A DNA stretch of 64,000 nucleotides. It comes from Vibrio pelagius. Its GTDB lineage: Bacteria; Pseudomonadota; Gammaproteobacteria; Enterobacterales; Vibrionaceae. Below the pieces are notes generated by a model that did no database searches, was not told the origin of the DNA, and saw only the letters and a list, made by a program, of their open reading frames with translations. The stretch lies in assembly GCF_024347575.1 (NCBI RefSeq), contig NZ_AP025503.1, forward strand, positions 186,001 through 250,000. The letters are read 5' to 3'. This document shows, piece after piece, positions 1-8,764 of the stretch (positions within the stretch are counted from its first letter, which is position 1; each line of letters begins with the position of its first letter). Made by a program: the position numbers and the translations under genes.

Positions 1-861
1 CTTCGTTAAGTCTGCCTGAGTAAACTCTTGGTAAGCGCCTTTTAGGTGCTCTGGGAATGGAATGGTCTCAATTTCACCTTTACCGTGGTGCTTGATGACG
101 GCTTTGGCAACCTCTTCAAAAGATTCAGCATTACCTGTACCTAGGTTGAAAATACCTGACACGCCATTTTCTAGGAACCAAAGGTTCACTGCTGCTACGT
201 CACCCACGTACACGAAATCACGTTTGAATGTTTCGCTACCCGCGAATAGCTTTGGATTTTCACCCGCGTTCATCTGGTTGTTTAGATGGAAAGCAACCGA
301 TGCCATACTGCCTTTGTGGTCTTCACGTGGGCCGTAAACGTTGAAGTAACGGAAGCCGGTGATTTGCGATAGTTTTTCGTTATGCGCTGCGGCGTCTTCT
401 TGCAAGCGACGAACATAGTTATCGAACTGCTGCTTAGAGTAGCCGTATACGTTTAGCGCACCTTCGTACTCTTTCTCTTCAATAAACGTGTCTGTCTCGC
501 CATAAGTGGCGGCAGATGAGGCGTATAGGAAAGGAATTTCACGCTCAACACAGTAATGCAGTAGCTCTTTTGAGTACTCGTAGTTGTTAAGCATCATGTA
601 CTTACCATCCCACTCGGTTGTCGCAGAGCATGCACCTTCGTGGAAAATCGCTTCGATATGGCCGAAATCATCGCCAGCCATAACTTGAGTTAGGAAGTCG
701 TCACGATCCATGTAATCAGTGATGTCTAGGTCGACAAGGTTTTTGAACTTCTTACCATTCTTTAGGTTGTCGACGACTAGGATATCGTTGTGGCCTGCTT
801 CATTAAGTGCCTTAACAATATTGCTGCCAATCATGCCAGCGCCACCCGTTACGATAATCAT
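1..861 (-). CDS. hldD: ADP-L-glycero-D-manno-heptose 6-epimerase (3' end outside the window)
   Basis: The reverse strand is open from an ATG at 861 to the window edge: 287 codons of a family usually about 310 residues long, so only the C-terminus is missing. The enzyme epimerises ADP-D-glycero-D-manno-heptose to the L-form used in the lipopolysaccharide inner core and acts in the cytoplasm. The N-terminus has the NAD(P)-binding Rossmann motif [11 protein letters not shown], and the SDR catalytic pair is visible as YGYSK. Further family-typical stretches are [14 protein letters not shown] and [16 protein letters not shown]. In Vibrio this gene (also gmhD or rfaD) commonly marks one edge of the O-antigen/capsule locus, which fits the polysaccharide genes that follow. 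Identification is secure. Confidence 0.95.
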   Translation of the reverse strand, partial: MIIVTGGAGMIGSNIVKALNEAGHNDILVVDNLKNGKKFKNLVDLDITDYMDRDDFLTQVMAGDDFGHIEAIFHEGACSATTEWDGKYMMLNNYEYSKELLHYCVEREIPFLYASSAATYGETDTFIEEKEYEGALNVYGYSKQQFDNYVRRLQEDAAAHNEKLSQITGFRYFNVYGPREDHKGSMASVAFHLNNQMNAGENPKLFAGSETFKRDFVYVGDVAAVNLWFLENGVSGIFNLGTGNAESFEEVAKAVIKHHGKGEIETIPFPEHLKGAYQEFTQADLTK

Positions 862-1170
862 ATTTTACCTACTCTTTTGAATACAAAACTATCGCGAGTA
901 TAGCAAGGAATGAACAATTCGGGCTAGTGCAAACCAAGGTTACTCGCCTGTTAGCACCTGAATTGACTTCATAAATTAGGCATATAATCAGGAAGTTTTA
1001 TATCGCAATGAGGGATAGCTTCCAGCTGTTCAAGATTTACTGCCAGCCGTTCAAGACTGACTAACAGCCGAATAAGGCTTGTGGTTCCACCGACCAGATG
1101 TTAACGACTCGATCTATCTGGTTAGGGGCGATATACTGACTCTCTAAGTAGATAGGGATTAGAAATAGAA
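862..1170. promoter_or_regulatory. Divergent intergenic region between hldD and a TetR gene
   Basis: This 309-base gap separates two divergent genes and must carry both promoters. I see no gene, strong palindromic operator or terminator. A short imperfect repeat, ccagctgttcaaga / ccagccgttcaaga, lies around 1022-1051. I cannot assign the promoters with confidence. Confidence 0.4.
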
Positions 1171-1806
1171 ATGAAGACACGTGACAAGATTGTTTATGCG
1201 GCATTGGAACTATTTAATGAGCACGGCGAGCGTAGTATTACCACTAACCATATCGCTGAACACATTGAGATCAGCCCTGGCAACCTATACTACCACTTCC
1301 GTAACAAACAAGAGATTGTGCGCGATATCTTCACTCTATATTCAGAGGAGCTGCTTGAGCGATTTACTCCCATCCAGGGTCAAAAAGAGAGCCTGACTCT
1401 GCTTAAGCATTACTTGGATTCCATCTTTACCTTGATGTGGAAATACCGTTTTTTCTACGCCAACCTTCCTGAGATCTTGTCTCGAGATGAGCAGCTGCAT
1501 AACGATTACATGGCGGTGCAAGAGCGTTTGCAATCTAACCTAATTGCGATCATGCGTGCATTCGTGGATTTGAAATTGTTGAAAGCCTCTGAAGATGAGA
1601 TGAAATCTATGGTGACGTCTCTGCACCTTATTGCGTCGAGCTGGCTTGCTTATCAATCTGCCATGTCACCAAGAACCCAAATCACCGAGCAAGTGATTCA
1701 TCAAGGCATGCTACAGATGATTGCTGTGGTGAAACCTATCGCAACCACTCAAGGCTTTGAGCAGTTAACTTTGTTGGAAGATGGTGTTCGAGCGTTGAAT
1801 GGGTAG
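1171..1806 (+). CDS. TetR/AcrR-family transcriptional regulator
   Basis: A 211-residue protein with a typical TetR-family N-terminal helix-turn-helix (residues about 5-50, including the recognition-helix region SPGNLYYHF) and an all-helical C-terminal ligand or dimerisation part. Family members are cytoplasmic dimers, usually repressors of a nearby or own promoter. The target cannot be read from the sequence; its divergent neighbour hldD is one possibility. Length is normal for the family. The ATG at 1171 follows an A/G-rich stretch (gggattagaaatagaa). The gene stands alone and is followed by repeats. Confidence 0.85.
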   Translation: MKTRDKIVYAALELFNEHGERSITTNHIAEHIEISPGNLYYHFRNKQEIVRDIFTLYSEELLERFTPIQGQKESLTLLKHYLDSIFTLMWKYRFFYANLPEILSRDEQLHNDYMAVQERLQSNLIAIMRAFVDLKLLKASEDEMKSMVTSLHLIASSWLAYQSAMSPRTQITEQVIHQGMLQMIAVVKPIATTQGFEQLTLLEDGVRALNG

Positions 1807-1834
1807 AGCAGATGAGAGTGACGGGATACGAGAT

Positions 1835-2435
1835 TCGAAGAGCTGATTAGAGTGACGGGATACGAGATGCGAAAAGCAAAAAAACGTTCTCACCCTGCCG
1901 TTCTTCACCACCCATTGACTCGAATTCCGTCTCTATTCTTTAATCTCTTCGCATCTCGATTACCCGAATCCCGTATCTGCTTTTTTGATAGCGAGGAACG
2001 AGCGTGATAGGGAATCTCTTTGTGTAGCTGAAGGTAAAATCGACACATAGATTCCAGACATTTCGTTCCTCAATTCTGGAATGACGAATCCTAAAAACTT
2101 TCTAACTCAAAGCTGAACTCATGGCATGGACTTTCCGCCACTCGTAACTCGAATTTGCTGCTTTTAATCCCTTCGCATCTCGATTACTCGCATCTACTTC
2201 TACAATCAATTCCCTCATTCCCTACAGCGAGGAACGAGCGTGATAGGGAATCTCTTTGTGTAGCTGAAGGTAAAATCAACACATAGATTCCAGACATTTC
2301 GTTCCTCAATTCTGGAATGACGAATCTTAAAAACTTCTAACTCGAAAAATGAACTTTTAGCGTGGGCTGTCCGTATCTCGAATCCTCGGCTTTTAATCTC
2401 TTCGCATCTCGCGCACTCGCATCCCGCATCTGCTC
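1835..2435. repeat. Intergenic repeat cluster: double-hairpin element (1.5 copies) plus 'cgcatctcg-actcg' repeats
   Basis: The best copy, about 2217-2318, contains two hairpins: ATTCCCTA (2217-2224) pairing with TAGGGAAT (2244-2251), and ATTCCAGA (2287-2294) pairing with TCTGGAAT (2311-2318). The two loops contain GAGGAACGA and TCGTTCCTC, which are exact complements. A copy at about 1990-2092 lacks the first left arm. Around them run degenerate short repeats of the form cttcgcatctcgattactcg / gaatcccgtatctgctttt. The same families recur at 3.6-3.9, 4.7-5.1, 11.9-12.2, 16.6 and 17.1-17.3 kb. There is no convincing gene; the small ORF across 2215-2451 is a repeat artefact. Confidence 0.85.
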
Positions 2436-3575
2436 TTATCTCACCAACCAACTCTTCGGGTTCTGCGCCTGACTGTTTCGGCGGATCTCAAAATAGAGGG
2501 ATGGACGGGATTGACCGCCGGTGTCACCTGCGAGTGCAATGGCTTCGCCGGCTTTGACTTTATCGCCTTCTTTCTTAAGTAGCGCCTGGTTAAAGCCGTA
2601 TAGCGTCATATCACCTTTACCGTGATCGAGCAGCACCACCAAGCCGTAACCGCGCAGGTATTCAGCAAATACCACGGTGCCAGAGTAGACAGATTTAACC
2701 TGTTGACCGTAGCTCGCGTTAATCACCATACCTTTCCAATTCACTTGTCCGGTTTGGCGAGTACCATAGTTATGCAGCACTTTTCCTTTAATCGGCCAAG
2801 GAAGCTTACCTTTGCGTTTTGCGAGGCCGTCCATAGGTACCGCATTGCGTCTTTCACGAGCGGCTTTTTCCGCTTTGGCGATCTCTGCTTTTAGGCGAGT
2901 CTCATTGCGTTGCAGCTCTGCTAGATAGGTTTTATCTCCAGAGATCCTCTTCTTAATACTGCCCACCGTCTTTTTACGTTGCGCTTGCGTCTTAGCGAGC
3001 TGATCGCGCTTGGTGGTTTGCTGTTTAAGCAGGGTCGCAATTTGCTCTTGTTCGGCTTTACGAAGGCGCTGACTCTCTTCAAGTTCAGCTTGAGTTTGTT
3101 CGATCGCTTTAATCGTGGTGGTGCGCGCTTTAGCTAGGTGTTGGTAGTAGTGGCTAATACGATCTTCTTCGACACCGGTATTCAAAATATGCGAAGGCGC
3201 TTTTGCTCGGCGCGTCATGTAGTAAGTTTGAATAAGCTGTTCGAGCTTTTGGGTATGAACTTGCTTCTGAGTAATCAGCGCTTGAATCTTATTGTTGAGT
3301 TGCTGGATATTGGCATTGGCGGTAGCAAGTTGCTCCTTACGTTCCTTGATGCCTTTCTCTAATGAAGCGATAGAGAGCTCTTGTTGTTTGAGGTTGGCCT
3401 GCAAGCTATCCAATTTTTTTTGTTGGGAAGATAGGGCTTGCTGCTGACGAGAGATCTCACTCTTCACCCCTTTTAGCTCACCTTGGGAGGCGGCATGAGT
3501 AGAGATAGAAAACATTGCACTAGAAAGTAAAATAAGGCTGCTTATAGCTTTAATTTTTTTCATTGTTTTCGTCAT
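2436..3575 (-). CDS. envC: Murein hydrolase activator EnvC (LytM-domain protein)
   Basis: A 379-residue exported protein: signal peptide (residues 1 to about 28, ending STHAA), a long coiled coil (about 30-240, rich in Q, K, E and L), and a C-terminal LytM/M23 domain (about 255-379, from LPWPIKGKV onward). The zinc-binding residues of active M23 peptidases are missing: WKGMVI replaces the H-x-G-x-D-I type motif and LYFEIR replaces HLHFE. That degenerate site is the hallmark of EnvC, which does not cut peptidoglycan itself but activates septal amidases during cell separation. It lies near cysE, gpsA and secB, as in enteric and Vibrio genomes. Its stop lies at the edge of the repeat cluster. 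Confidence 0.9.
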   Translation of the reverse strand: MTKTMKKIKAISSLILLSSAMFSISTHAASQGELKGVKSEISRQQQALSSQQKKLDSLQANLKQQELSIASLEKGIKERKEQLATANANIQQLNNKIQALITQKQVHTQKLEQLIQTYYMTRRAKAPSHILNTGVEEDRISHYYQHLAKARTTTIKAIEQTQAELEESQRLRKAEQEQIATLLKQQTTKRDQLAKTQAQRKKTVGSIKKRISGDKTYLAELQRNETRLKAEIAKAEKAARERRNAVPMDGLAKRKGKLPWPIKGKVLHNYGTRQTGQVNWKGMVINASYGQQVKSVYSGTVVFAEYLRGYGLVVLLDHGKGDMTLYGFNQALLKKEGDKVKAGEAIALAGDTGGQSRPSLYFEIRRNSQAQNPKSWLVR

Positions 3576-3629
3576 CTAAGTTACAGCCTACTCATTTAAT
3601 TACTTCTAGTTTTTAGAGCTATCTCTAGT

Positions 3630-3870
3630 GGATATAGAGATTCCAGACACTTCGTCCCTCAGTTCTGGAATGACGAAGTTTATAAGGACGTCATCTCCAA
3701 GAGTGAGGAACGAGCGAGTTGGAGATCTACTCACAGCGAGTCCATTCGTTACCTTTAACAGAAACCAAAAGCACGCGATTTCATTTTAAGCCTTTCGTAT
3801 CTCGCTTACTCGAATCTCTAACCTGCTTTTATTCTCTTCGCATCCCGCCACTCGAATCCCGAATCTGCTC
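3630..3870. repeat. Double-hairpin repeat and short degenerate repeats between envC and cysE
   Basis: A repeat copy at about 3642-3745 holds hairpin ATTCCAGA/TCTGGAAT with loop cttcgtccctc, then hairpin ATCTCCAA/TTGGAGAT with loop gaggaacgag. The second stem sequence differs from the 2.2-kb copy, yet the loops remain nearly complementary (one mismatch). From about 3790 to 3875 it is followed by the short ctcgcttactcgaatc-type repeats. No gene is supported here. Confidence 0.8.
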
Positions 3871-4692
3871 TTATATCCCATCACCATGAATAAAGTTTTG
3901 AGAGCGTCCGTTAAACCCTTGGTCCATATCCAGAGATGGCTTATCGGTTTTCGGCTTACCCACAATTTTAGCAGGAACACCAGCCACTGTAGTATGAGCA
4001 GGAACAGCTTGCAGTACCACAGAACAAGAACCGATTTTCGCGCCTTCACCAACTTCAATGTTACCCAAGATCTTGGCGCCAGCACCAATCATGACACCTT
4101 CGCGAATCTTAGGATGACGATCACCGCCTTCTTTACCTGTACCACCTAAGGTTACGTCTTGCAGAATAGATACGTCGTTCTCAACAACCGCAGTCTCACC
4201 AATCACAATACCGGTTGCGTGGTCGAGCATGATCGCTTTACCAATACGGGCAGCAGGGTGGATATCCACTTGGCACGCAACAGAAATTTGGTTTTGCAGA
4301 TAGGTGGCAAGCGCAATACGGCCTTGTTTCCACAACCAGTTAGCCACGCGATAACCTTGCAGAGCGTGGTAGCCCTTTAGGTAAAGCAGCGGCATAGAGT
4401 ACATCTCTACCGCAGGGTCTCGTGTCACGGTTGCGCAAATATCGCAAGCGGCAGCATCAATGATGGCTTGGTCTTCTGCAAAGGCTTGCTCAACCACTTC
4501 GCGTACCGCCATCGCCGGCATAGACGCAGTTTTGAGTTTGTTTGCCAGGATATAACTTAACGAAGCACCGAGACTGTCATGGTTGATAATGGTCGCATGG
4601 TAAAAACTCGCGAGCATAGGCTCCTGCTCAGACTGCTCTCGAGCTTCCTTTACAATGCATTGCCAGACTTTTTGTTGTTCACAGTGTTTCAT
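3871..4692 (-). CDS. cysE: Serine O-acetyltransferase
   Basis: A 273-residue enzyme that transfers acetyl from acetyl-CoA to L-serine, the first committed step of cysteine synthesis, in the cytoplasm. It has the helical N-terminal SATase domain (1 to about 140) and a left-handed beta-helix of hexapeptide repeats. The catalytic pair is visible as LDHAT (D157, H158), together with GIVIGETAVV and GGDRHPK (H193). Length equals the enterobacterial enzyme, and the GDGI-type C-terminus resembles the tail known to bind cysteine synthase. It follows gpsA on the same strand but is separated from it by the 132-bp tandem repeats, so co-transcription is uncertain. Confidence 0.95.
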   Translation of the reverse strand: MKHCEQQKVWQCIVKEAREQSEQEPMLASFYHATIINHDSLGASLSYILANKLKTASMPAMAVREVVEQAFAEDQAIIDAAACDICATVTRDPAVEMYSMPLLYLKGYHALQGYRVANWLWKQGRIALATYLQNQISVACQVDIHPAARIGKAIMLDHATGIVIGETAVVENDVSILQDVTLGGTGKEGGDRHPKIREGVMIGAGAKILGNIEVGEGAKIGSCSVVLQAVPAHTTVAGVPAKIVGKPKTDKPSLDMDQGFNGRSQNFIHGDGI

Positions 4693-4744
4693 TTTTTCTA
4701 TCCATATTTTTTGAAGGGCAGATACGAGTATCGAGATTCGAAAA

Positions 4745-5125
4745 GAGACTAGATTCCAGACACTTCGTTCCTCAGTTCTGGAATGACGAAAATAGAACTC
4801 ACGTCATCTCCAAGAGCGAGGAACGAGCGAGTTGGAGATCTCTCTTTAGCTCTTCGCTACTCGTTAACCCGTATCTCGCATCTGATTTTAAACACTTCGT
4901 TCCTCAGTTCTGGAATGACGAAAATAGAACTCACGTCATCTCCAAGAGTGAGGAACGAGCGAATTGGAGATCTCTCTTTAGCTCTTCGCTACTCGTTAAC
5001 TCGTATCTCGCATCTGATTTTAAACACTTCGTTTCTCAGTTCTAGAATGACGAAATCAAAATCAACGTCATCTCCAAGAGCGAGGAACGAGCGAGTTGGA
5101 GATCTCTCTTAGCTCTTCGCCACTC
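4745..5125. repeat. Three-unit tandem array (132-bp period) of the double-hairpin repeat
   Basis: The landmark atgacgaaa recurs at 4783, 4915 and 5047, exactly 132 bases apart. Each unit contains a TTCGTTCCTC segment near TCTGGAAT, followed by hairpin ATCTCCAA/TTGGAGAT enclosing GAGGAACGAG, then ctcttcgctactcgttaac and gtatctcgcatctgatttt. The first unit (4753-4839) keeps both hairpins intact; in later units the first left arm is lost. Because 132 is a multiple of three, the array stays open as a repetitive 109-codon ORF, which I regard as an artefact. The array separates gpsA from cysE. Confidence 0.9.
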
Positions 5126-5150
5126 GTTTACTCGAATCTCTCATCCGCTC

Positions 5151-6197
5151 TTAACCTTCCGATTTCTTATCTCGAGCCAGCAGATCTTTCGCTGCTAAGT
5201 GTGCGTCTTTTCCTTGATACAACACTTGATAAATTTGTTCAACAATTGGCATCTCAACACCCATGCGTTCAGACAGAAGCCAAACCTCTTTGGTGTTGCG
5301 ATAACCTTCGACCACTTGGCCGATCTCTTGTTGCGCGGTATCGACATCTTTACCCGTCCCCAAAGCTAGACCGAAGCGGCGGTTGCGAGATTGGTTATCG
5401 GTACAAGTGAGTACCAAATCGCCTAAACCAGCCATGCCCATGAAGGTTTCAGGTTTTGCGCCTAATGCTGCACCTAAGCGGCTCATTTCAGCGAGGCCAC
5501 GAGTGATTAGAGCGGTACGAGCATTGGCACCAAAGCCGATGCCATCCGACATACCAGCACCAATCGCGATAACGTTCTTAACCGCACCACCCAGTTGCAT
5601 GCCGATGAAGTCATCATTCGCGTAGACACGGAAGGTACGGGTACAGTGAATCTTCTCTTGCAGCTCTTTTACGAACTCTTTGTCTGGTGACGCGACAGAA
5701 ATCGCCGTCGGCATACCTGCAGCCAGCTCTTTGGCAAAAGTAGGGCCAGATAGAACGGCTAATGAATAACCGTCACCAATCACATCATGCGCGACATCTT
5801 TGAGTAGGCGACCTGTTTCCGGCTCTAGACCTTTGGTTGCCCAACAGATACGTGAATCTGCTTTTAGGTGAGGTTTTAGGCTATTCAACACAATGCCAAA
5901 CACATGGCTCGGTACAACCACAAGTAGGTCGCGGCTTGCTGATACTGCTTTCTCTAGATTCGACTCAATAATCAAGCTTTCAGGGAAGTCGATGTTTGGC
6001 AGGAACTCATGGTTAGCGCGGTCGGCTTCTAAACGAGCCATATGCTCAGGATCATGGCCCCAAAGCACAATGTTAGCGCCGTTACGTGCAAGAGAAATGG
6101 CTAAAGATGTGCCATAAGAACCAGCGCCAATCACCGTCATGGCGATCTCTTTGCCATAAATGTCATTGGTGTCATTAGTGCGAGTTGTGTCTGTCAT
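5151..6197 (-). CDS. gpsA: NAD(P)-dependent glycerol-3-phosphate dehydrogenase
   Basis: A 348-residue cytoplasmic enzyme that reduces dihydroxyacetone phosphate to sn-glycerol 3-phosphate, the backbone for phospholipids. The N-terminal Rossmann motif is [12 protein letters not shown] (residues about 22-33). The catalytic lysine region is [13 protein letters not shown], and the C-terminal helical domain includes [12 protein letters not shown] chose the first ATG because the upstream sequence caggtggaagc supplies a ribosome binding site; an internal Met at residue 20 would also give a functional enzyme. The order gpsA-secB-yibN matches other gammaproteobacteria. A hairpin terminator lies between secB and this gene, so it probably also has its own promoter. 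Confidence 0.95.
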   Translation of the reverse strand: MTDTTRTNDTNDIYGKEIAMTVIGAGSYGTSLAISLARNGANIVLWGHDPEHMARLEADRANHEFLPNIDFPESLIIESNLEKAVSASRDLLVVVPSHVFGIVLNSLKPHLKADSRICWATKGLEPETGRLLKDVAHDVIGDGYSLAVLSGPTFAKELAAGMPTAISVASPDKEFVKELQEKIHCTRTFRVYANDDFIGMQLGGAVKNVIAIGAGMSDGIGFGANARTALITRGLAEMSRLGAALGAKPETFMGMAGLGDLVLTCTDNQSRNRRFGLALGTGKDVDTAQQEIGQVVEGYRNTKEVWLLSERMGVEMPIVEQIYQVLYQGKDAHLAAKDLLARDKKSEG

Positions 6198-6272
6198 GCT
6201 TCCACCTGAAAGTCTTGAGGAAATGAGAGGAGTATCTTTCTACTATATCGCTAGAATAAAAGCGATAAAATA

Positions 6273-6309
6273 AAAAATGCACACCGCATAAGTCGCGCTG
6301 TGCATTTTT
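6273..6309. terminator. Bidirectional intrinsic terminator between secB and gpsA
   Basis: AAAAATGCACA (6273-6283) and TGTGCATTTTT (6299-6309) form a perfect 11-bp stem with A/T-rich flanks. On the minus strand it follows the secB stop, and the T run favours termination there. Confidence 0.75.
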
Positions 6310-6349
6310 AAACGGTCGGTTTAAGTCTTAAATAACTTAATTGCTCGCC

Positions 6350-6823
6350 TTAAGCTTGAGCTTGCTCGCCTTCAGCTTGTTGAGCTTGGTTTTGTAGGTA
6401 GTTCATGAACAGAGCGTCGAAGTTAACTGGCGCTAGGTTCAGTTGTGGGAACGTACCTTTAACCACTAGGCTAGAGATTGTTTCACGAGCGTATGGGAAT
6501 AGGATGTTCGGGCAGAATGCACCTAGGCAGTGTGCCAGTTGGCCCGCTTCCATTTCGCTAGCAGTGAAGATACCACCTTGTTGAACTTCACACAGGAATG
6601 CCGTCTCTTCTGCGTTCTTAACTGTCACAGTAAGACGTAGGATTACTTCGTAAACGCCTTGACCAAGTTCACGGCTCTGAGTGTCTAGATCCAGTTTTAC
6701 ATCTGGGTTCCACTCTTTTTGGAACATATCTGGCGAGTTTGGCGCTTCAAAAGAGACGTCTTTTAGGAAGATACGTTGGATTGCGAAGTTTTGTTGTGCT
6801 TCTTGAGGTGCTGCTTCAGCCAT
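6350..6823 (-). CDS. secB: Protein-export chaperone SecB
   Basis: A 157-residue cytoplasmic chaperone that holds unfolded preproteins and delivers them to SecA. The sequence is canonical throughout: [19 protein letters not shown] near the N-terminus, [12 protein letters not shown] in the middle, and [16 protein letters not shown], the most conserved SecB stretch, at about 105-120. Length matches the family. The C-terminal tail is rich in Q, A and E, as is common. The ATG at 6823 is the only sensible start. It lies just downstream of yibN on the same strand. Confidence 0.97.
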   Translation of the reverse strand: MAEAAPQEAQQNFAIQRIFLKDVSFEAPNSPDMFQKEWNPDVKLDLDTQSRELGQGVYEVILRLTVTVKNAEETAFLCEVQQGGIFTASEMEAGQLAHCLGAFCPNILFPYARETISSLVVKGTFPQLNLAPVNFDALFMNYLQNQAQQAEGEQAQA

Positions 6824-6970
6824 TTTCTTGTCCTTAAAAATTTACATTGGGCTCCGTAACTTGAGATGGGTTACGAAACCTGAAAAACGAGTATATCGAT
6901 AACCGTGCTAATAGCATTGGTGCTTATTAATAACAGTGTCTGCTAATAACGGTAATTGCTACTAACGGCG

Positions 6971-7405
6971 TTACTTCTTGCCTTTCACTAAAGGCAGGTT
7001 TGCTTCGCTCCAAGCAACTAGGCCATTTTTCAGTAGGCTCACGTTTTCAAACCCAGCTTTCGCTAGTAGGTTTGCACTTTCTTGAGCGGTTTGACCTGTT
7101 TTACATACCACAATGATTGGGTCTGCTTTGTGGCTTTCAAGGCTACCAAAGTTATTTGCTTTGATATCTGAAGGCAAAATGTGAAGTGCGTCAGTAATAT
7201 GACCTTTTTTGTATTCATCTTTAGTACGAATATCCACCACAACACCATTTTCACGGTTCATTAATTGCGTGGTTTGCGCCGCAGTAATCTCTTTGTAAGC
7301 CGCATTCGATGTTTTGATGACATTCATAATGATGGCCACTACTAAGCCAATCCATACGATGGCTAAAATCATATTATCTTGAATAAAAGGTACTAACTCT
7401 TGCAT
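6971..7405 (-). CDS. yibN: Membrane-anchored rhodanese-domain protein (YibN family)
   Basis: A 144-residue protein with one N-terminal membrane segment (about residues 11-30, MILAIVWIGLVVAIIMNVI) and a cytoplasmic rhodanese domain. The active-site loop is VVCKTGQTAQ, with the catalytic cysteine present. Rhodaneses move sulfane sulfur, but the physiological substrate of YibN is not established by this sequence. It sits immediately upstream of secB on the same strand, as in E. coli. Confidence in the family is high; biochemical function is inferred. Confidence 0.88.
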   Translation of the reverse strand: MQELVPFIQDNMILAIVWIGLVVAIIMNVIKTSNAAYKEITAAQTTQLMNRENGVVVDIRTKDEYKKGHITDALHILPSDIKANNFGSLESHKADPIIVVCKTGQTAQESANLLAKAGFENVSLLKNGLVAWSEANLPLVKGKK

Positions 7406-7688
7406 ATCTTAGACTCTTGTCGTTTAGGGCTAGAAACTATACCCAAGCTTCTCGCGGTTACTTTGGTATGTCGCTCTGGAGTATAGCGATAATGGATTGC
7501 AGAATACAGAAGAAGCCGAAGGTTGTGAGTGAAGGCGCGCAATAAAGCCGTTTTTGTCTAGAATTTATGCATTTACTTGTACACTCTTATTCACTATCAT
7601 GATCAATTAGTTGTTTAAGCTGAACAACTAATTGAGGTTGAAGCTTAGCCTCTGTATATAAACGTTTATATCTTTAATAGGAATCAGT
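7406..7688. promoter_or_regulatory. Divergent promoter region between yibN and the gfc-type operon
   Basis: This 283-base gap separates the leftward yibN from the rightward small secreted protein gene. An imperfect palindrome, attagttgtttaagctgaacaactaat (7607-7633), has arms ATTAGTTGTT / AACAACTAAT pairing perfectly across a 7-base spacer. It is a plausible operator or hairpin about 55 bases before the gene. The promoter itself is not assigned. Confidence 0.5.
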
Positions 7689-7940
7689 ATGAAAAAGATG
7701 GCTCTAGTAGCAGCGCTAGCTGTTAGCTTCTCAGGTGCGGCTTTCGCAGCGACTGAAACTGCAGCAGCGGCAGGTGCTGGCGCAGGTACTAGCGGTGCAG
7801 CGGCAGGTGCAGGTGCATCAGCGGTAGCAGCAGGTACAGCAACGACGGTAGCGGTAACAACAGCTGCAGTAGCAGTAGGCGCAGCAGTAGCCGTAGCTTC
7901 TAACGACGGCGGCGCTACAACTACGACTAACACTCAGTAA
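7689..7940 (+). CDS. Small secreted Ala/Gly/Thr-rich protein (GfcA/YjbE-like)
   Basis: An 83-residue protein with a clean signal peptide (MKKMALVAALAVSFSGAAFA) and a mature part made almost only of A, G, T, V and S, ending in SNDGGATTTTNTQ. The composition, size and position directly before gfcB/C/D homologues match YjbE/GfcA, the first gene of the yjb and group-4-capsule operons, where it is linked to exopolysaccharide production. Its molecular role is unknown. It is separated from the next gene by a terminator-like hairpin, so it may be made in excess over the downstream proteins. The antisense ORF is a composition artefact. Confidence 0.8.
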   Translation: MKKMALVAALAVSFSGAAFAATETAAAAGAGAGTSGAAAGAGASAVAAGTATTVAVTTAAVAVGAAVAVASNDGGATTTTNTQ

Positions 7941-7958
7941 TTTCTTACTTGAGTGAAT

Positions 7959-7997
7959 GAAAAGCCATTTTATGTGAGAGCATAAAGTGGTTTTTTT
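7959..7997 (+). terminator. Terminator-like hairpin after the small secreted protein gene
   Basis: A stem formed by aaaagccattttatg and cataaagtggtttttt (one or two mismatches), followed by a T run at 7989-7997. It would attenuate transcription between the gfcA-like gene and gfcB. Confidence 0.7.
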
Positions 7998-8071
7998 ATA
8001 TTAGAGTGTTCCCTAACTTATCAGTTCATTATCTCACTCGTTCATACTATCGCTAGGAAGCGTAAACAATC

Positions 8072-8746
8072 ATGATTAAACCTTTTATCGCCTCTTTAGG
8101 TTTGCTGCTTGCGGGCTGTTCCCAGCAGTTTCAAGACTTAAACGCCACTTTTAATGAAGCCATGTTTGGTGGTGCTGATGTTTCCACTTCAGCTGAATAC
8201 ATCCAAGACCTACCTTACGCCAGCATTTATGCGCAGATTAACGATCAAGGTAAAATATTTATGGTGTTGGCGTTTGTTGGACAAAACCCAGAAACGGGCG
8301 CAGAGCAACTCAAGTGGATGTCTTCAGATAAAGCGATGATCGTGACTGAAAATGGCCGAGTAGTTCAAACCTTATTGCTACCTTACGAGAACCTGTCTGG
8401 CCTAGCAGTAAAGCCAACCAATGCATTGGTCCCAAGTTTTGATTTATCAGTACAACCCAAAGCACAGCAATGGCAAGCCACGTACGATTGGCAGCCAGAC
8501 TATCGATTTGGTTACAGCGCTAACGTTGTACGCACTTATGCAGATCAAGAAACCGTGCAGACCCCGTTTGCCGCGATTGAAACCAGTAAGTTTATCGAAC
8601 AAGTGAGTTATCCAGCCCTTGGCGAAAAAATAGAAAATGAATATTGGGTAAACAGTGAAGGTAAGGTGGTGAAAACGGTTCAGTTCCTTGGCCCAGATAT
8701 GACTCGTATAGAGTTAACCTTGCTTAAGCCTTATCAAGCGAACTAA
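8072..8746 (+). CDS. YjbF/GfcB-family outer-membrane lipoprotein
   Basis: A 224-residue protein with a lipoprotein signal (LLLAGCS, lipid-modified Cys at residue 16). The mature part resembles the YjbF/YmcC (GfcB) family of polysaccharide-operon lipoproteins, with the early stretch YASIYAQIND and a later MTRIELTLLKPY. Family members are required for group-4 capsule or yjb polysaccharide secretion, but their precise role is not established. It is followed after a few bases by the gfcC homologue. The ATG at 8072 is the natural start because it begins the signal peptide. Confidence 0.82.
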   Translation: MIKPFIASLGLLLAGCSQQFQDLNATFNEAMFGGADVSTSAEYIQDLPYASIYAQINDQGKIFMVLAFVGQNPETGAEQLKWMSSDKAMIVTENGRVVQTLLLPYENLSGLAVKPTNALVPSFDLSVQPKAQQWQATYDWQPDYRFGYSANVVRTYADQETVQTPFAAIETSKFIEQVSYPALGEKIENEYWVNSEGKVVKTVQFLGPDMTRIELTLLKPYQAN

Positions 8747-8764
8747 TCGGTGGTGATAGACAGT

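Noticed and set aside
4783..5112. 109-codon repetitive ORF
   Set aside because: It is entirely repeat sequence with a 44-codon period; the frame is open because 132 is divisible by three.
4745..5125. CRISPR-like array
   Set aside because: Units are 132 bases with no unique spacers and no cas genes nearby.
7628..7933. Antisense Ala/Pro-rich ORF opposite the GfcA-like gene
   Set aside because: It mirrors the low-complexity composition of the plus-strand gene, which has a proper signal peptide.
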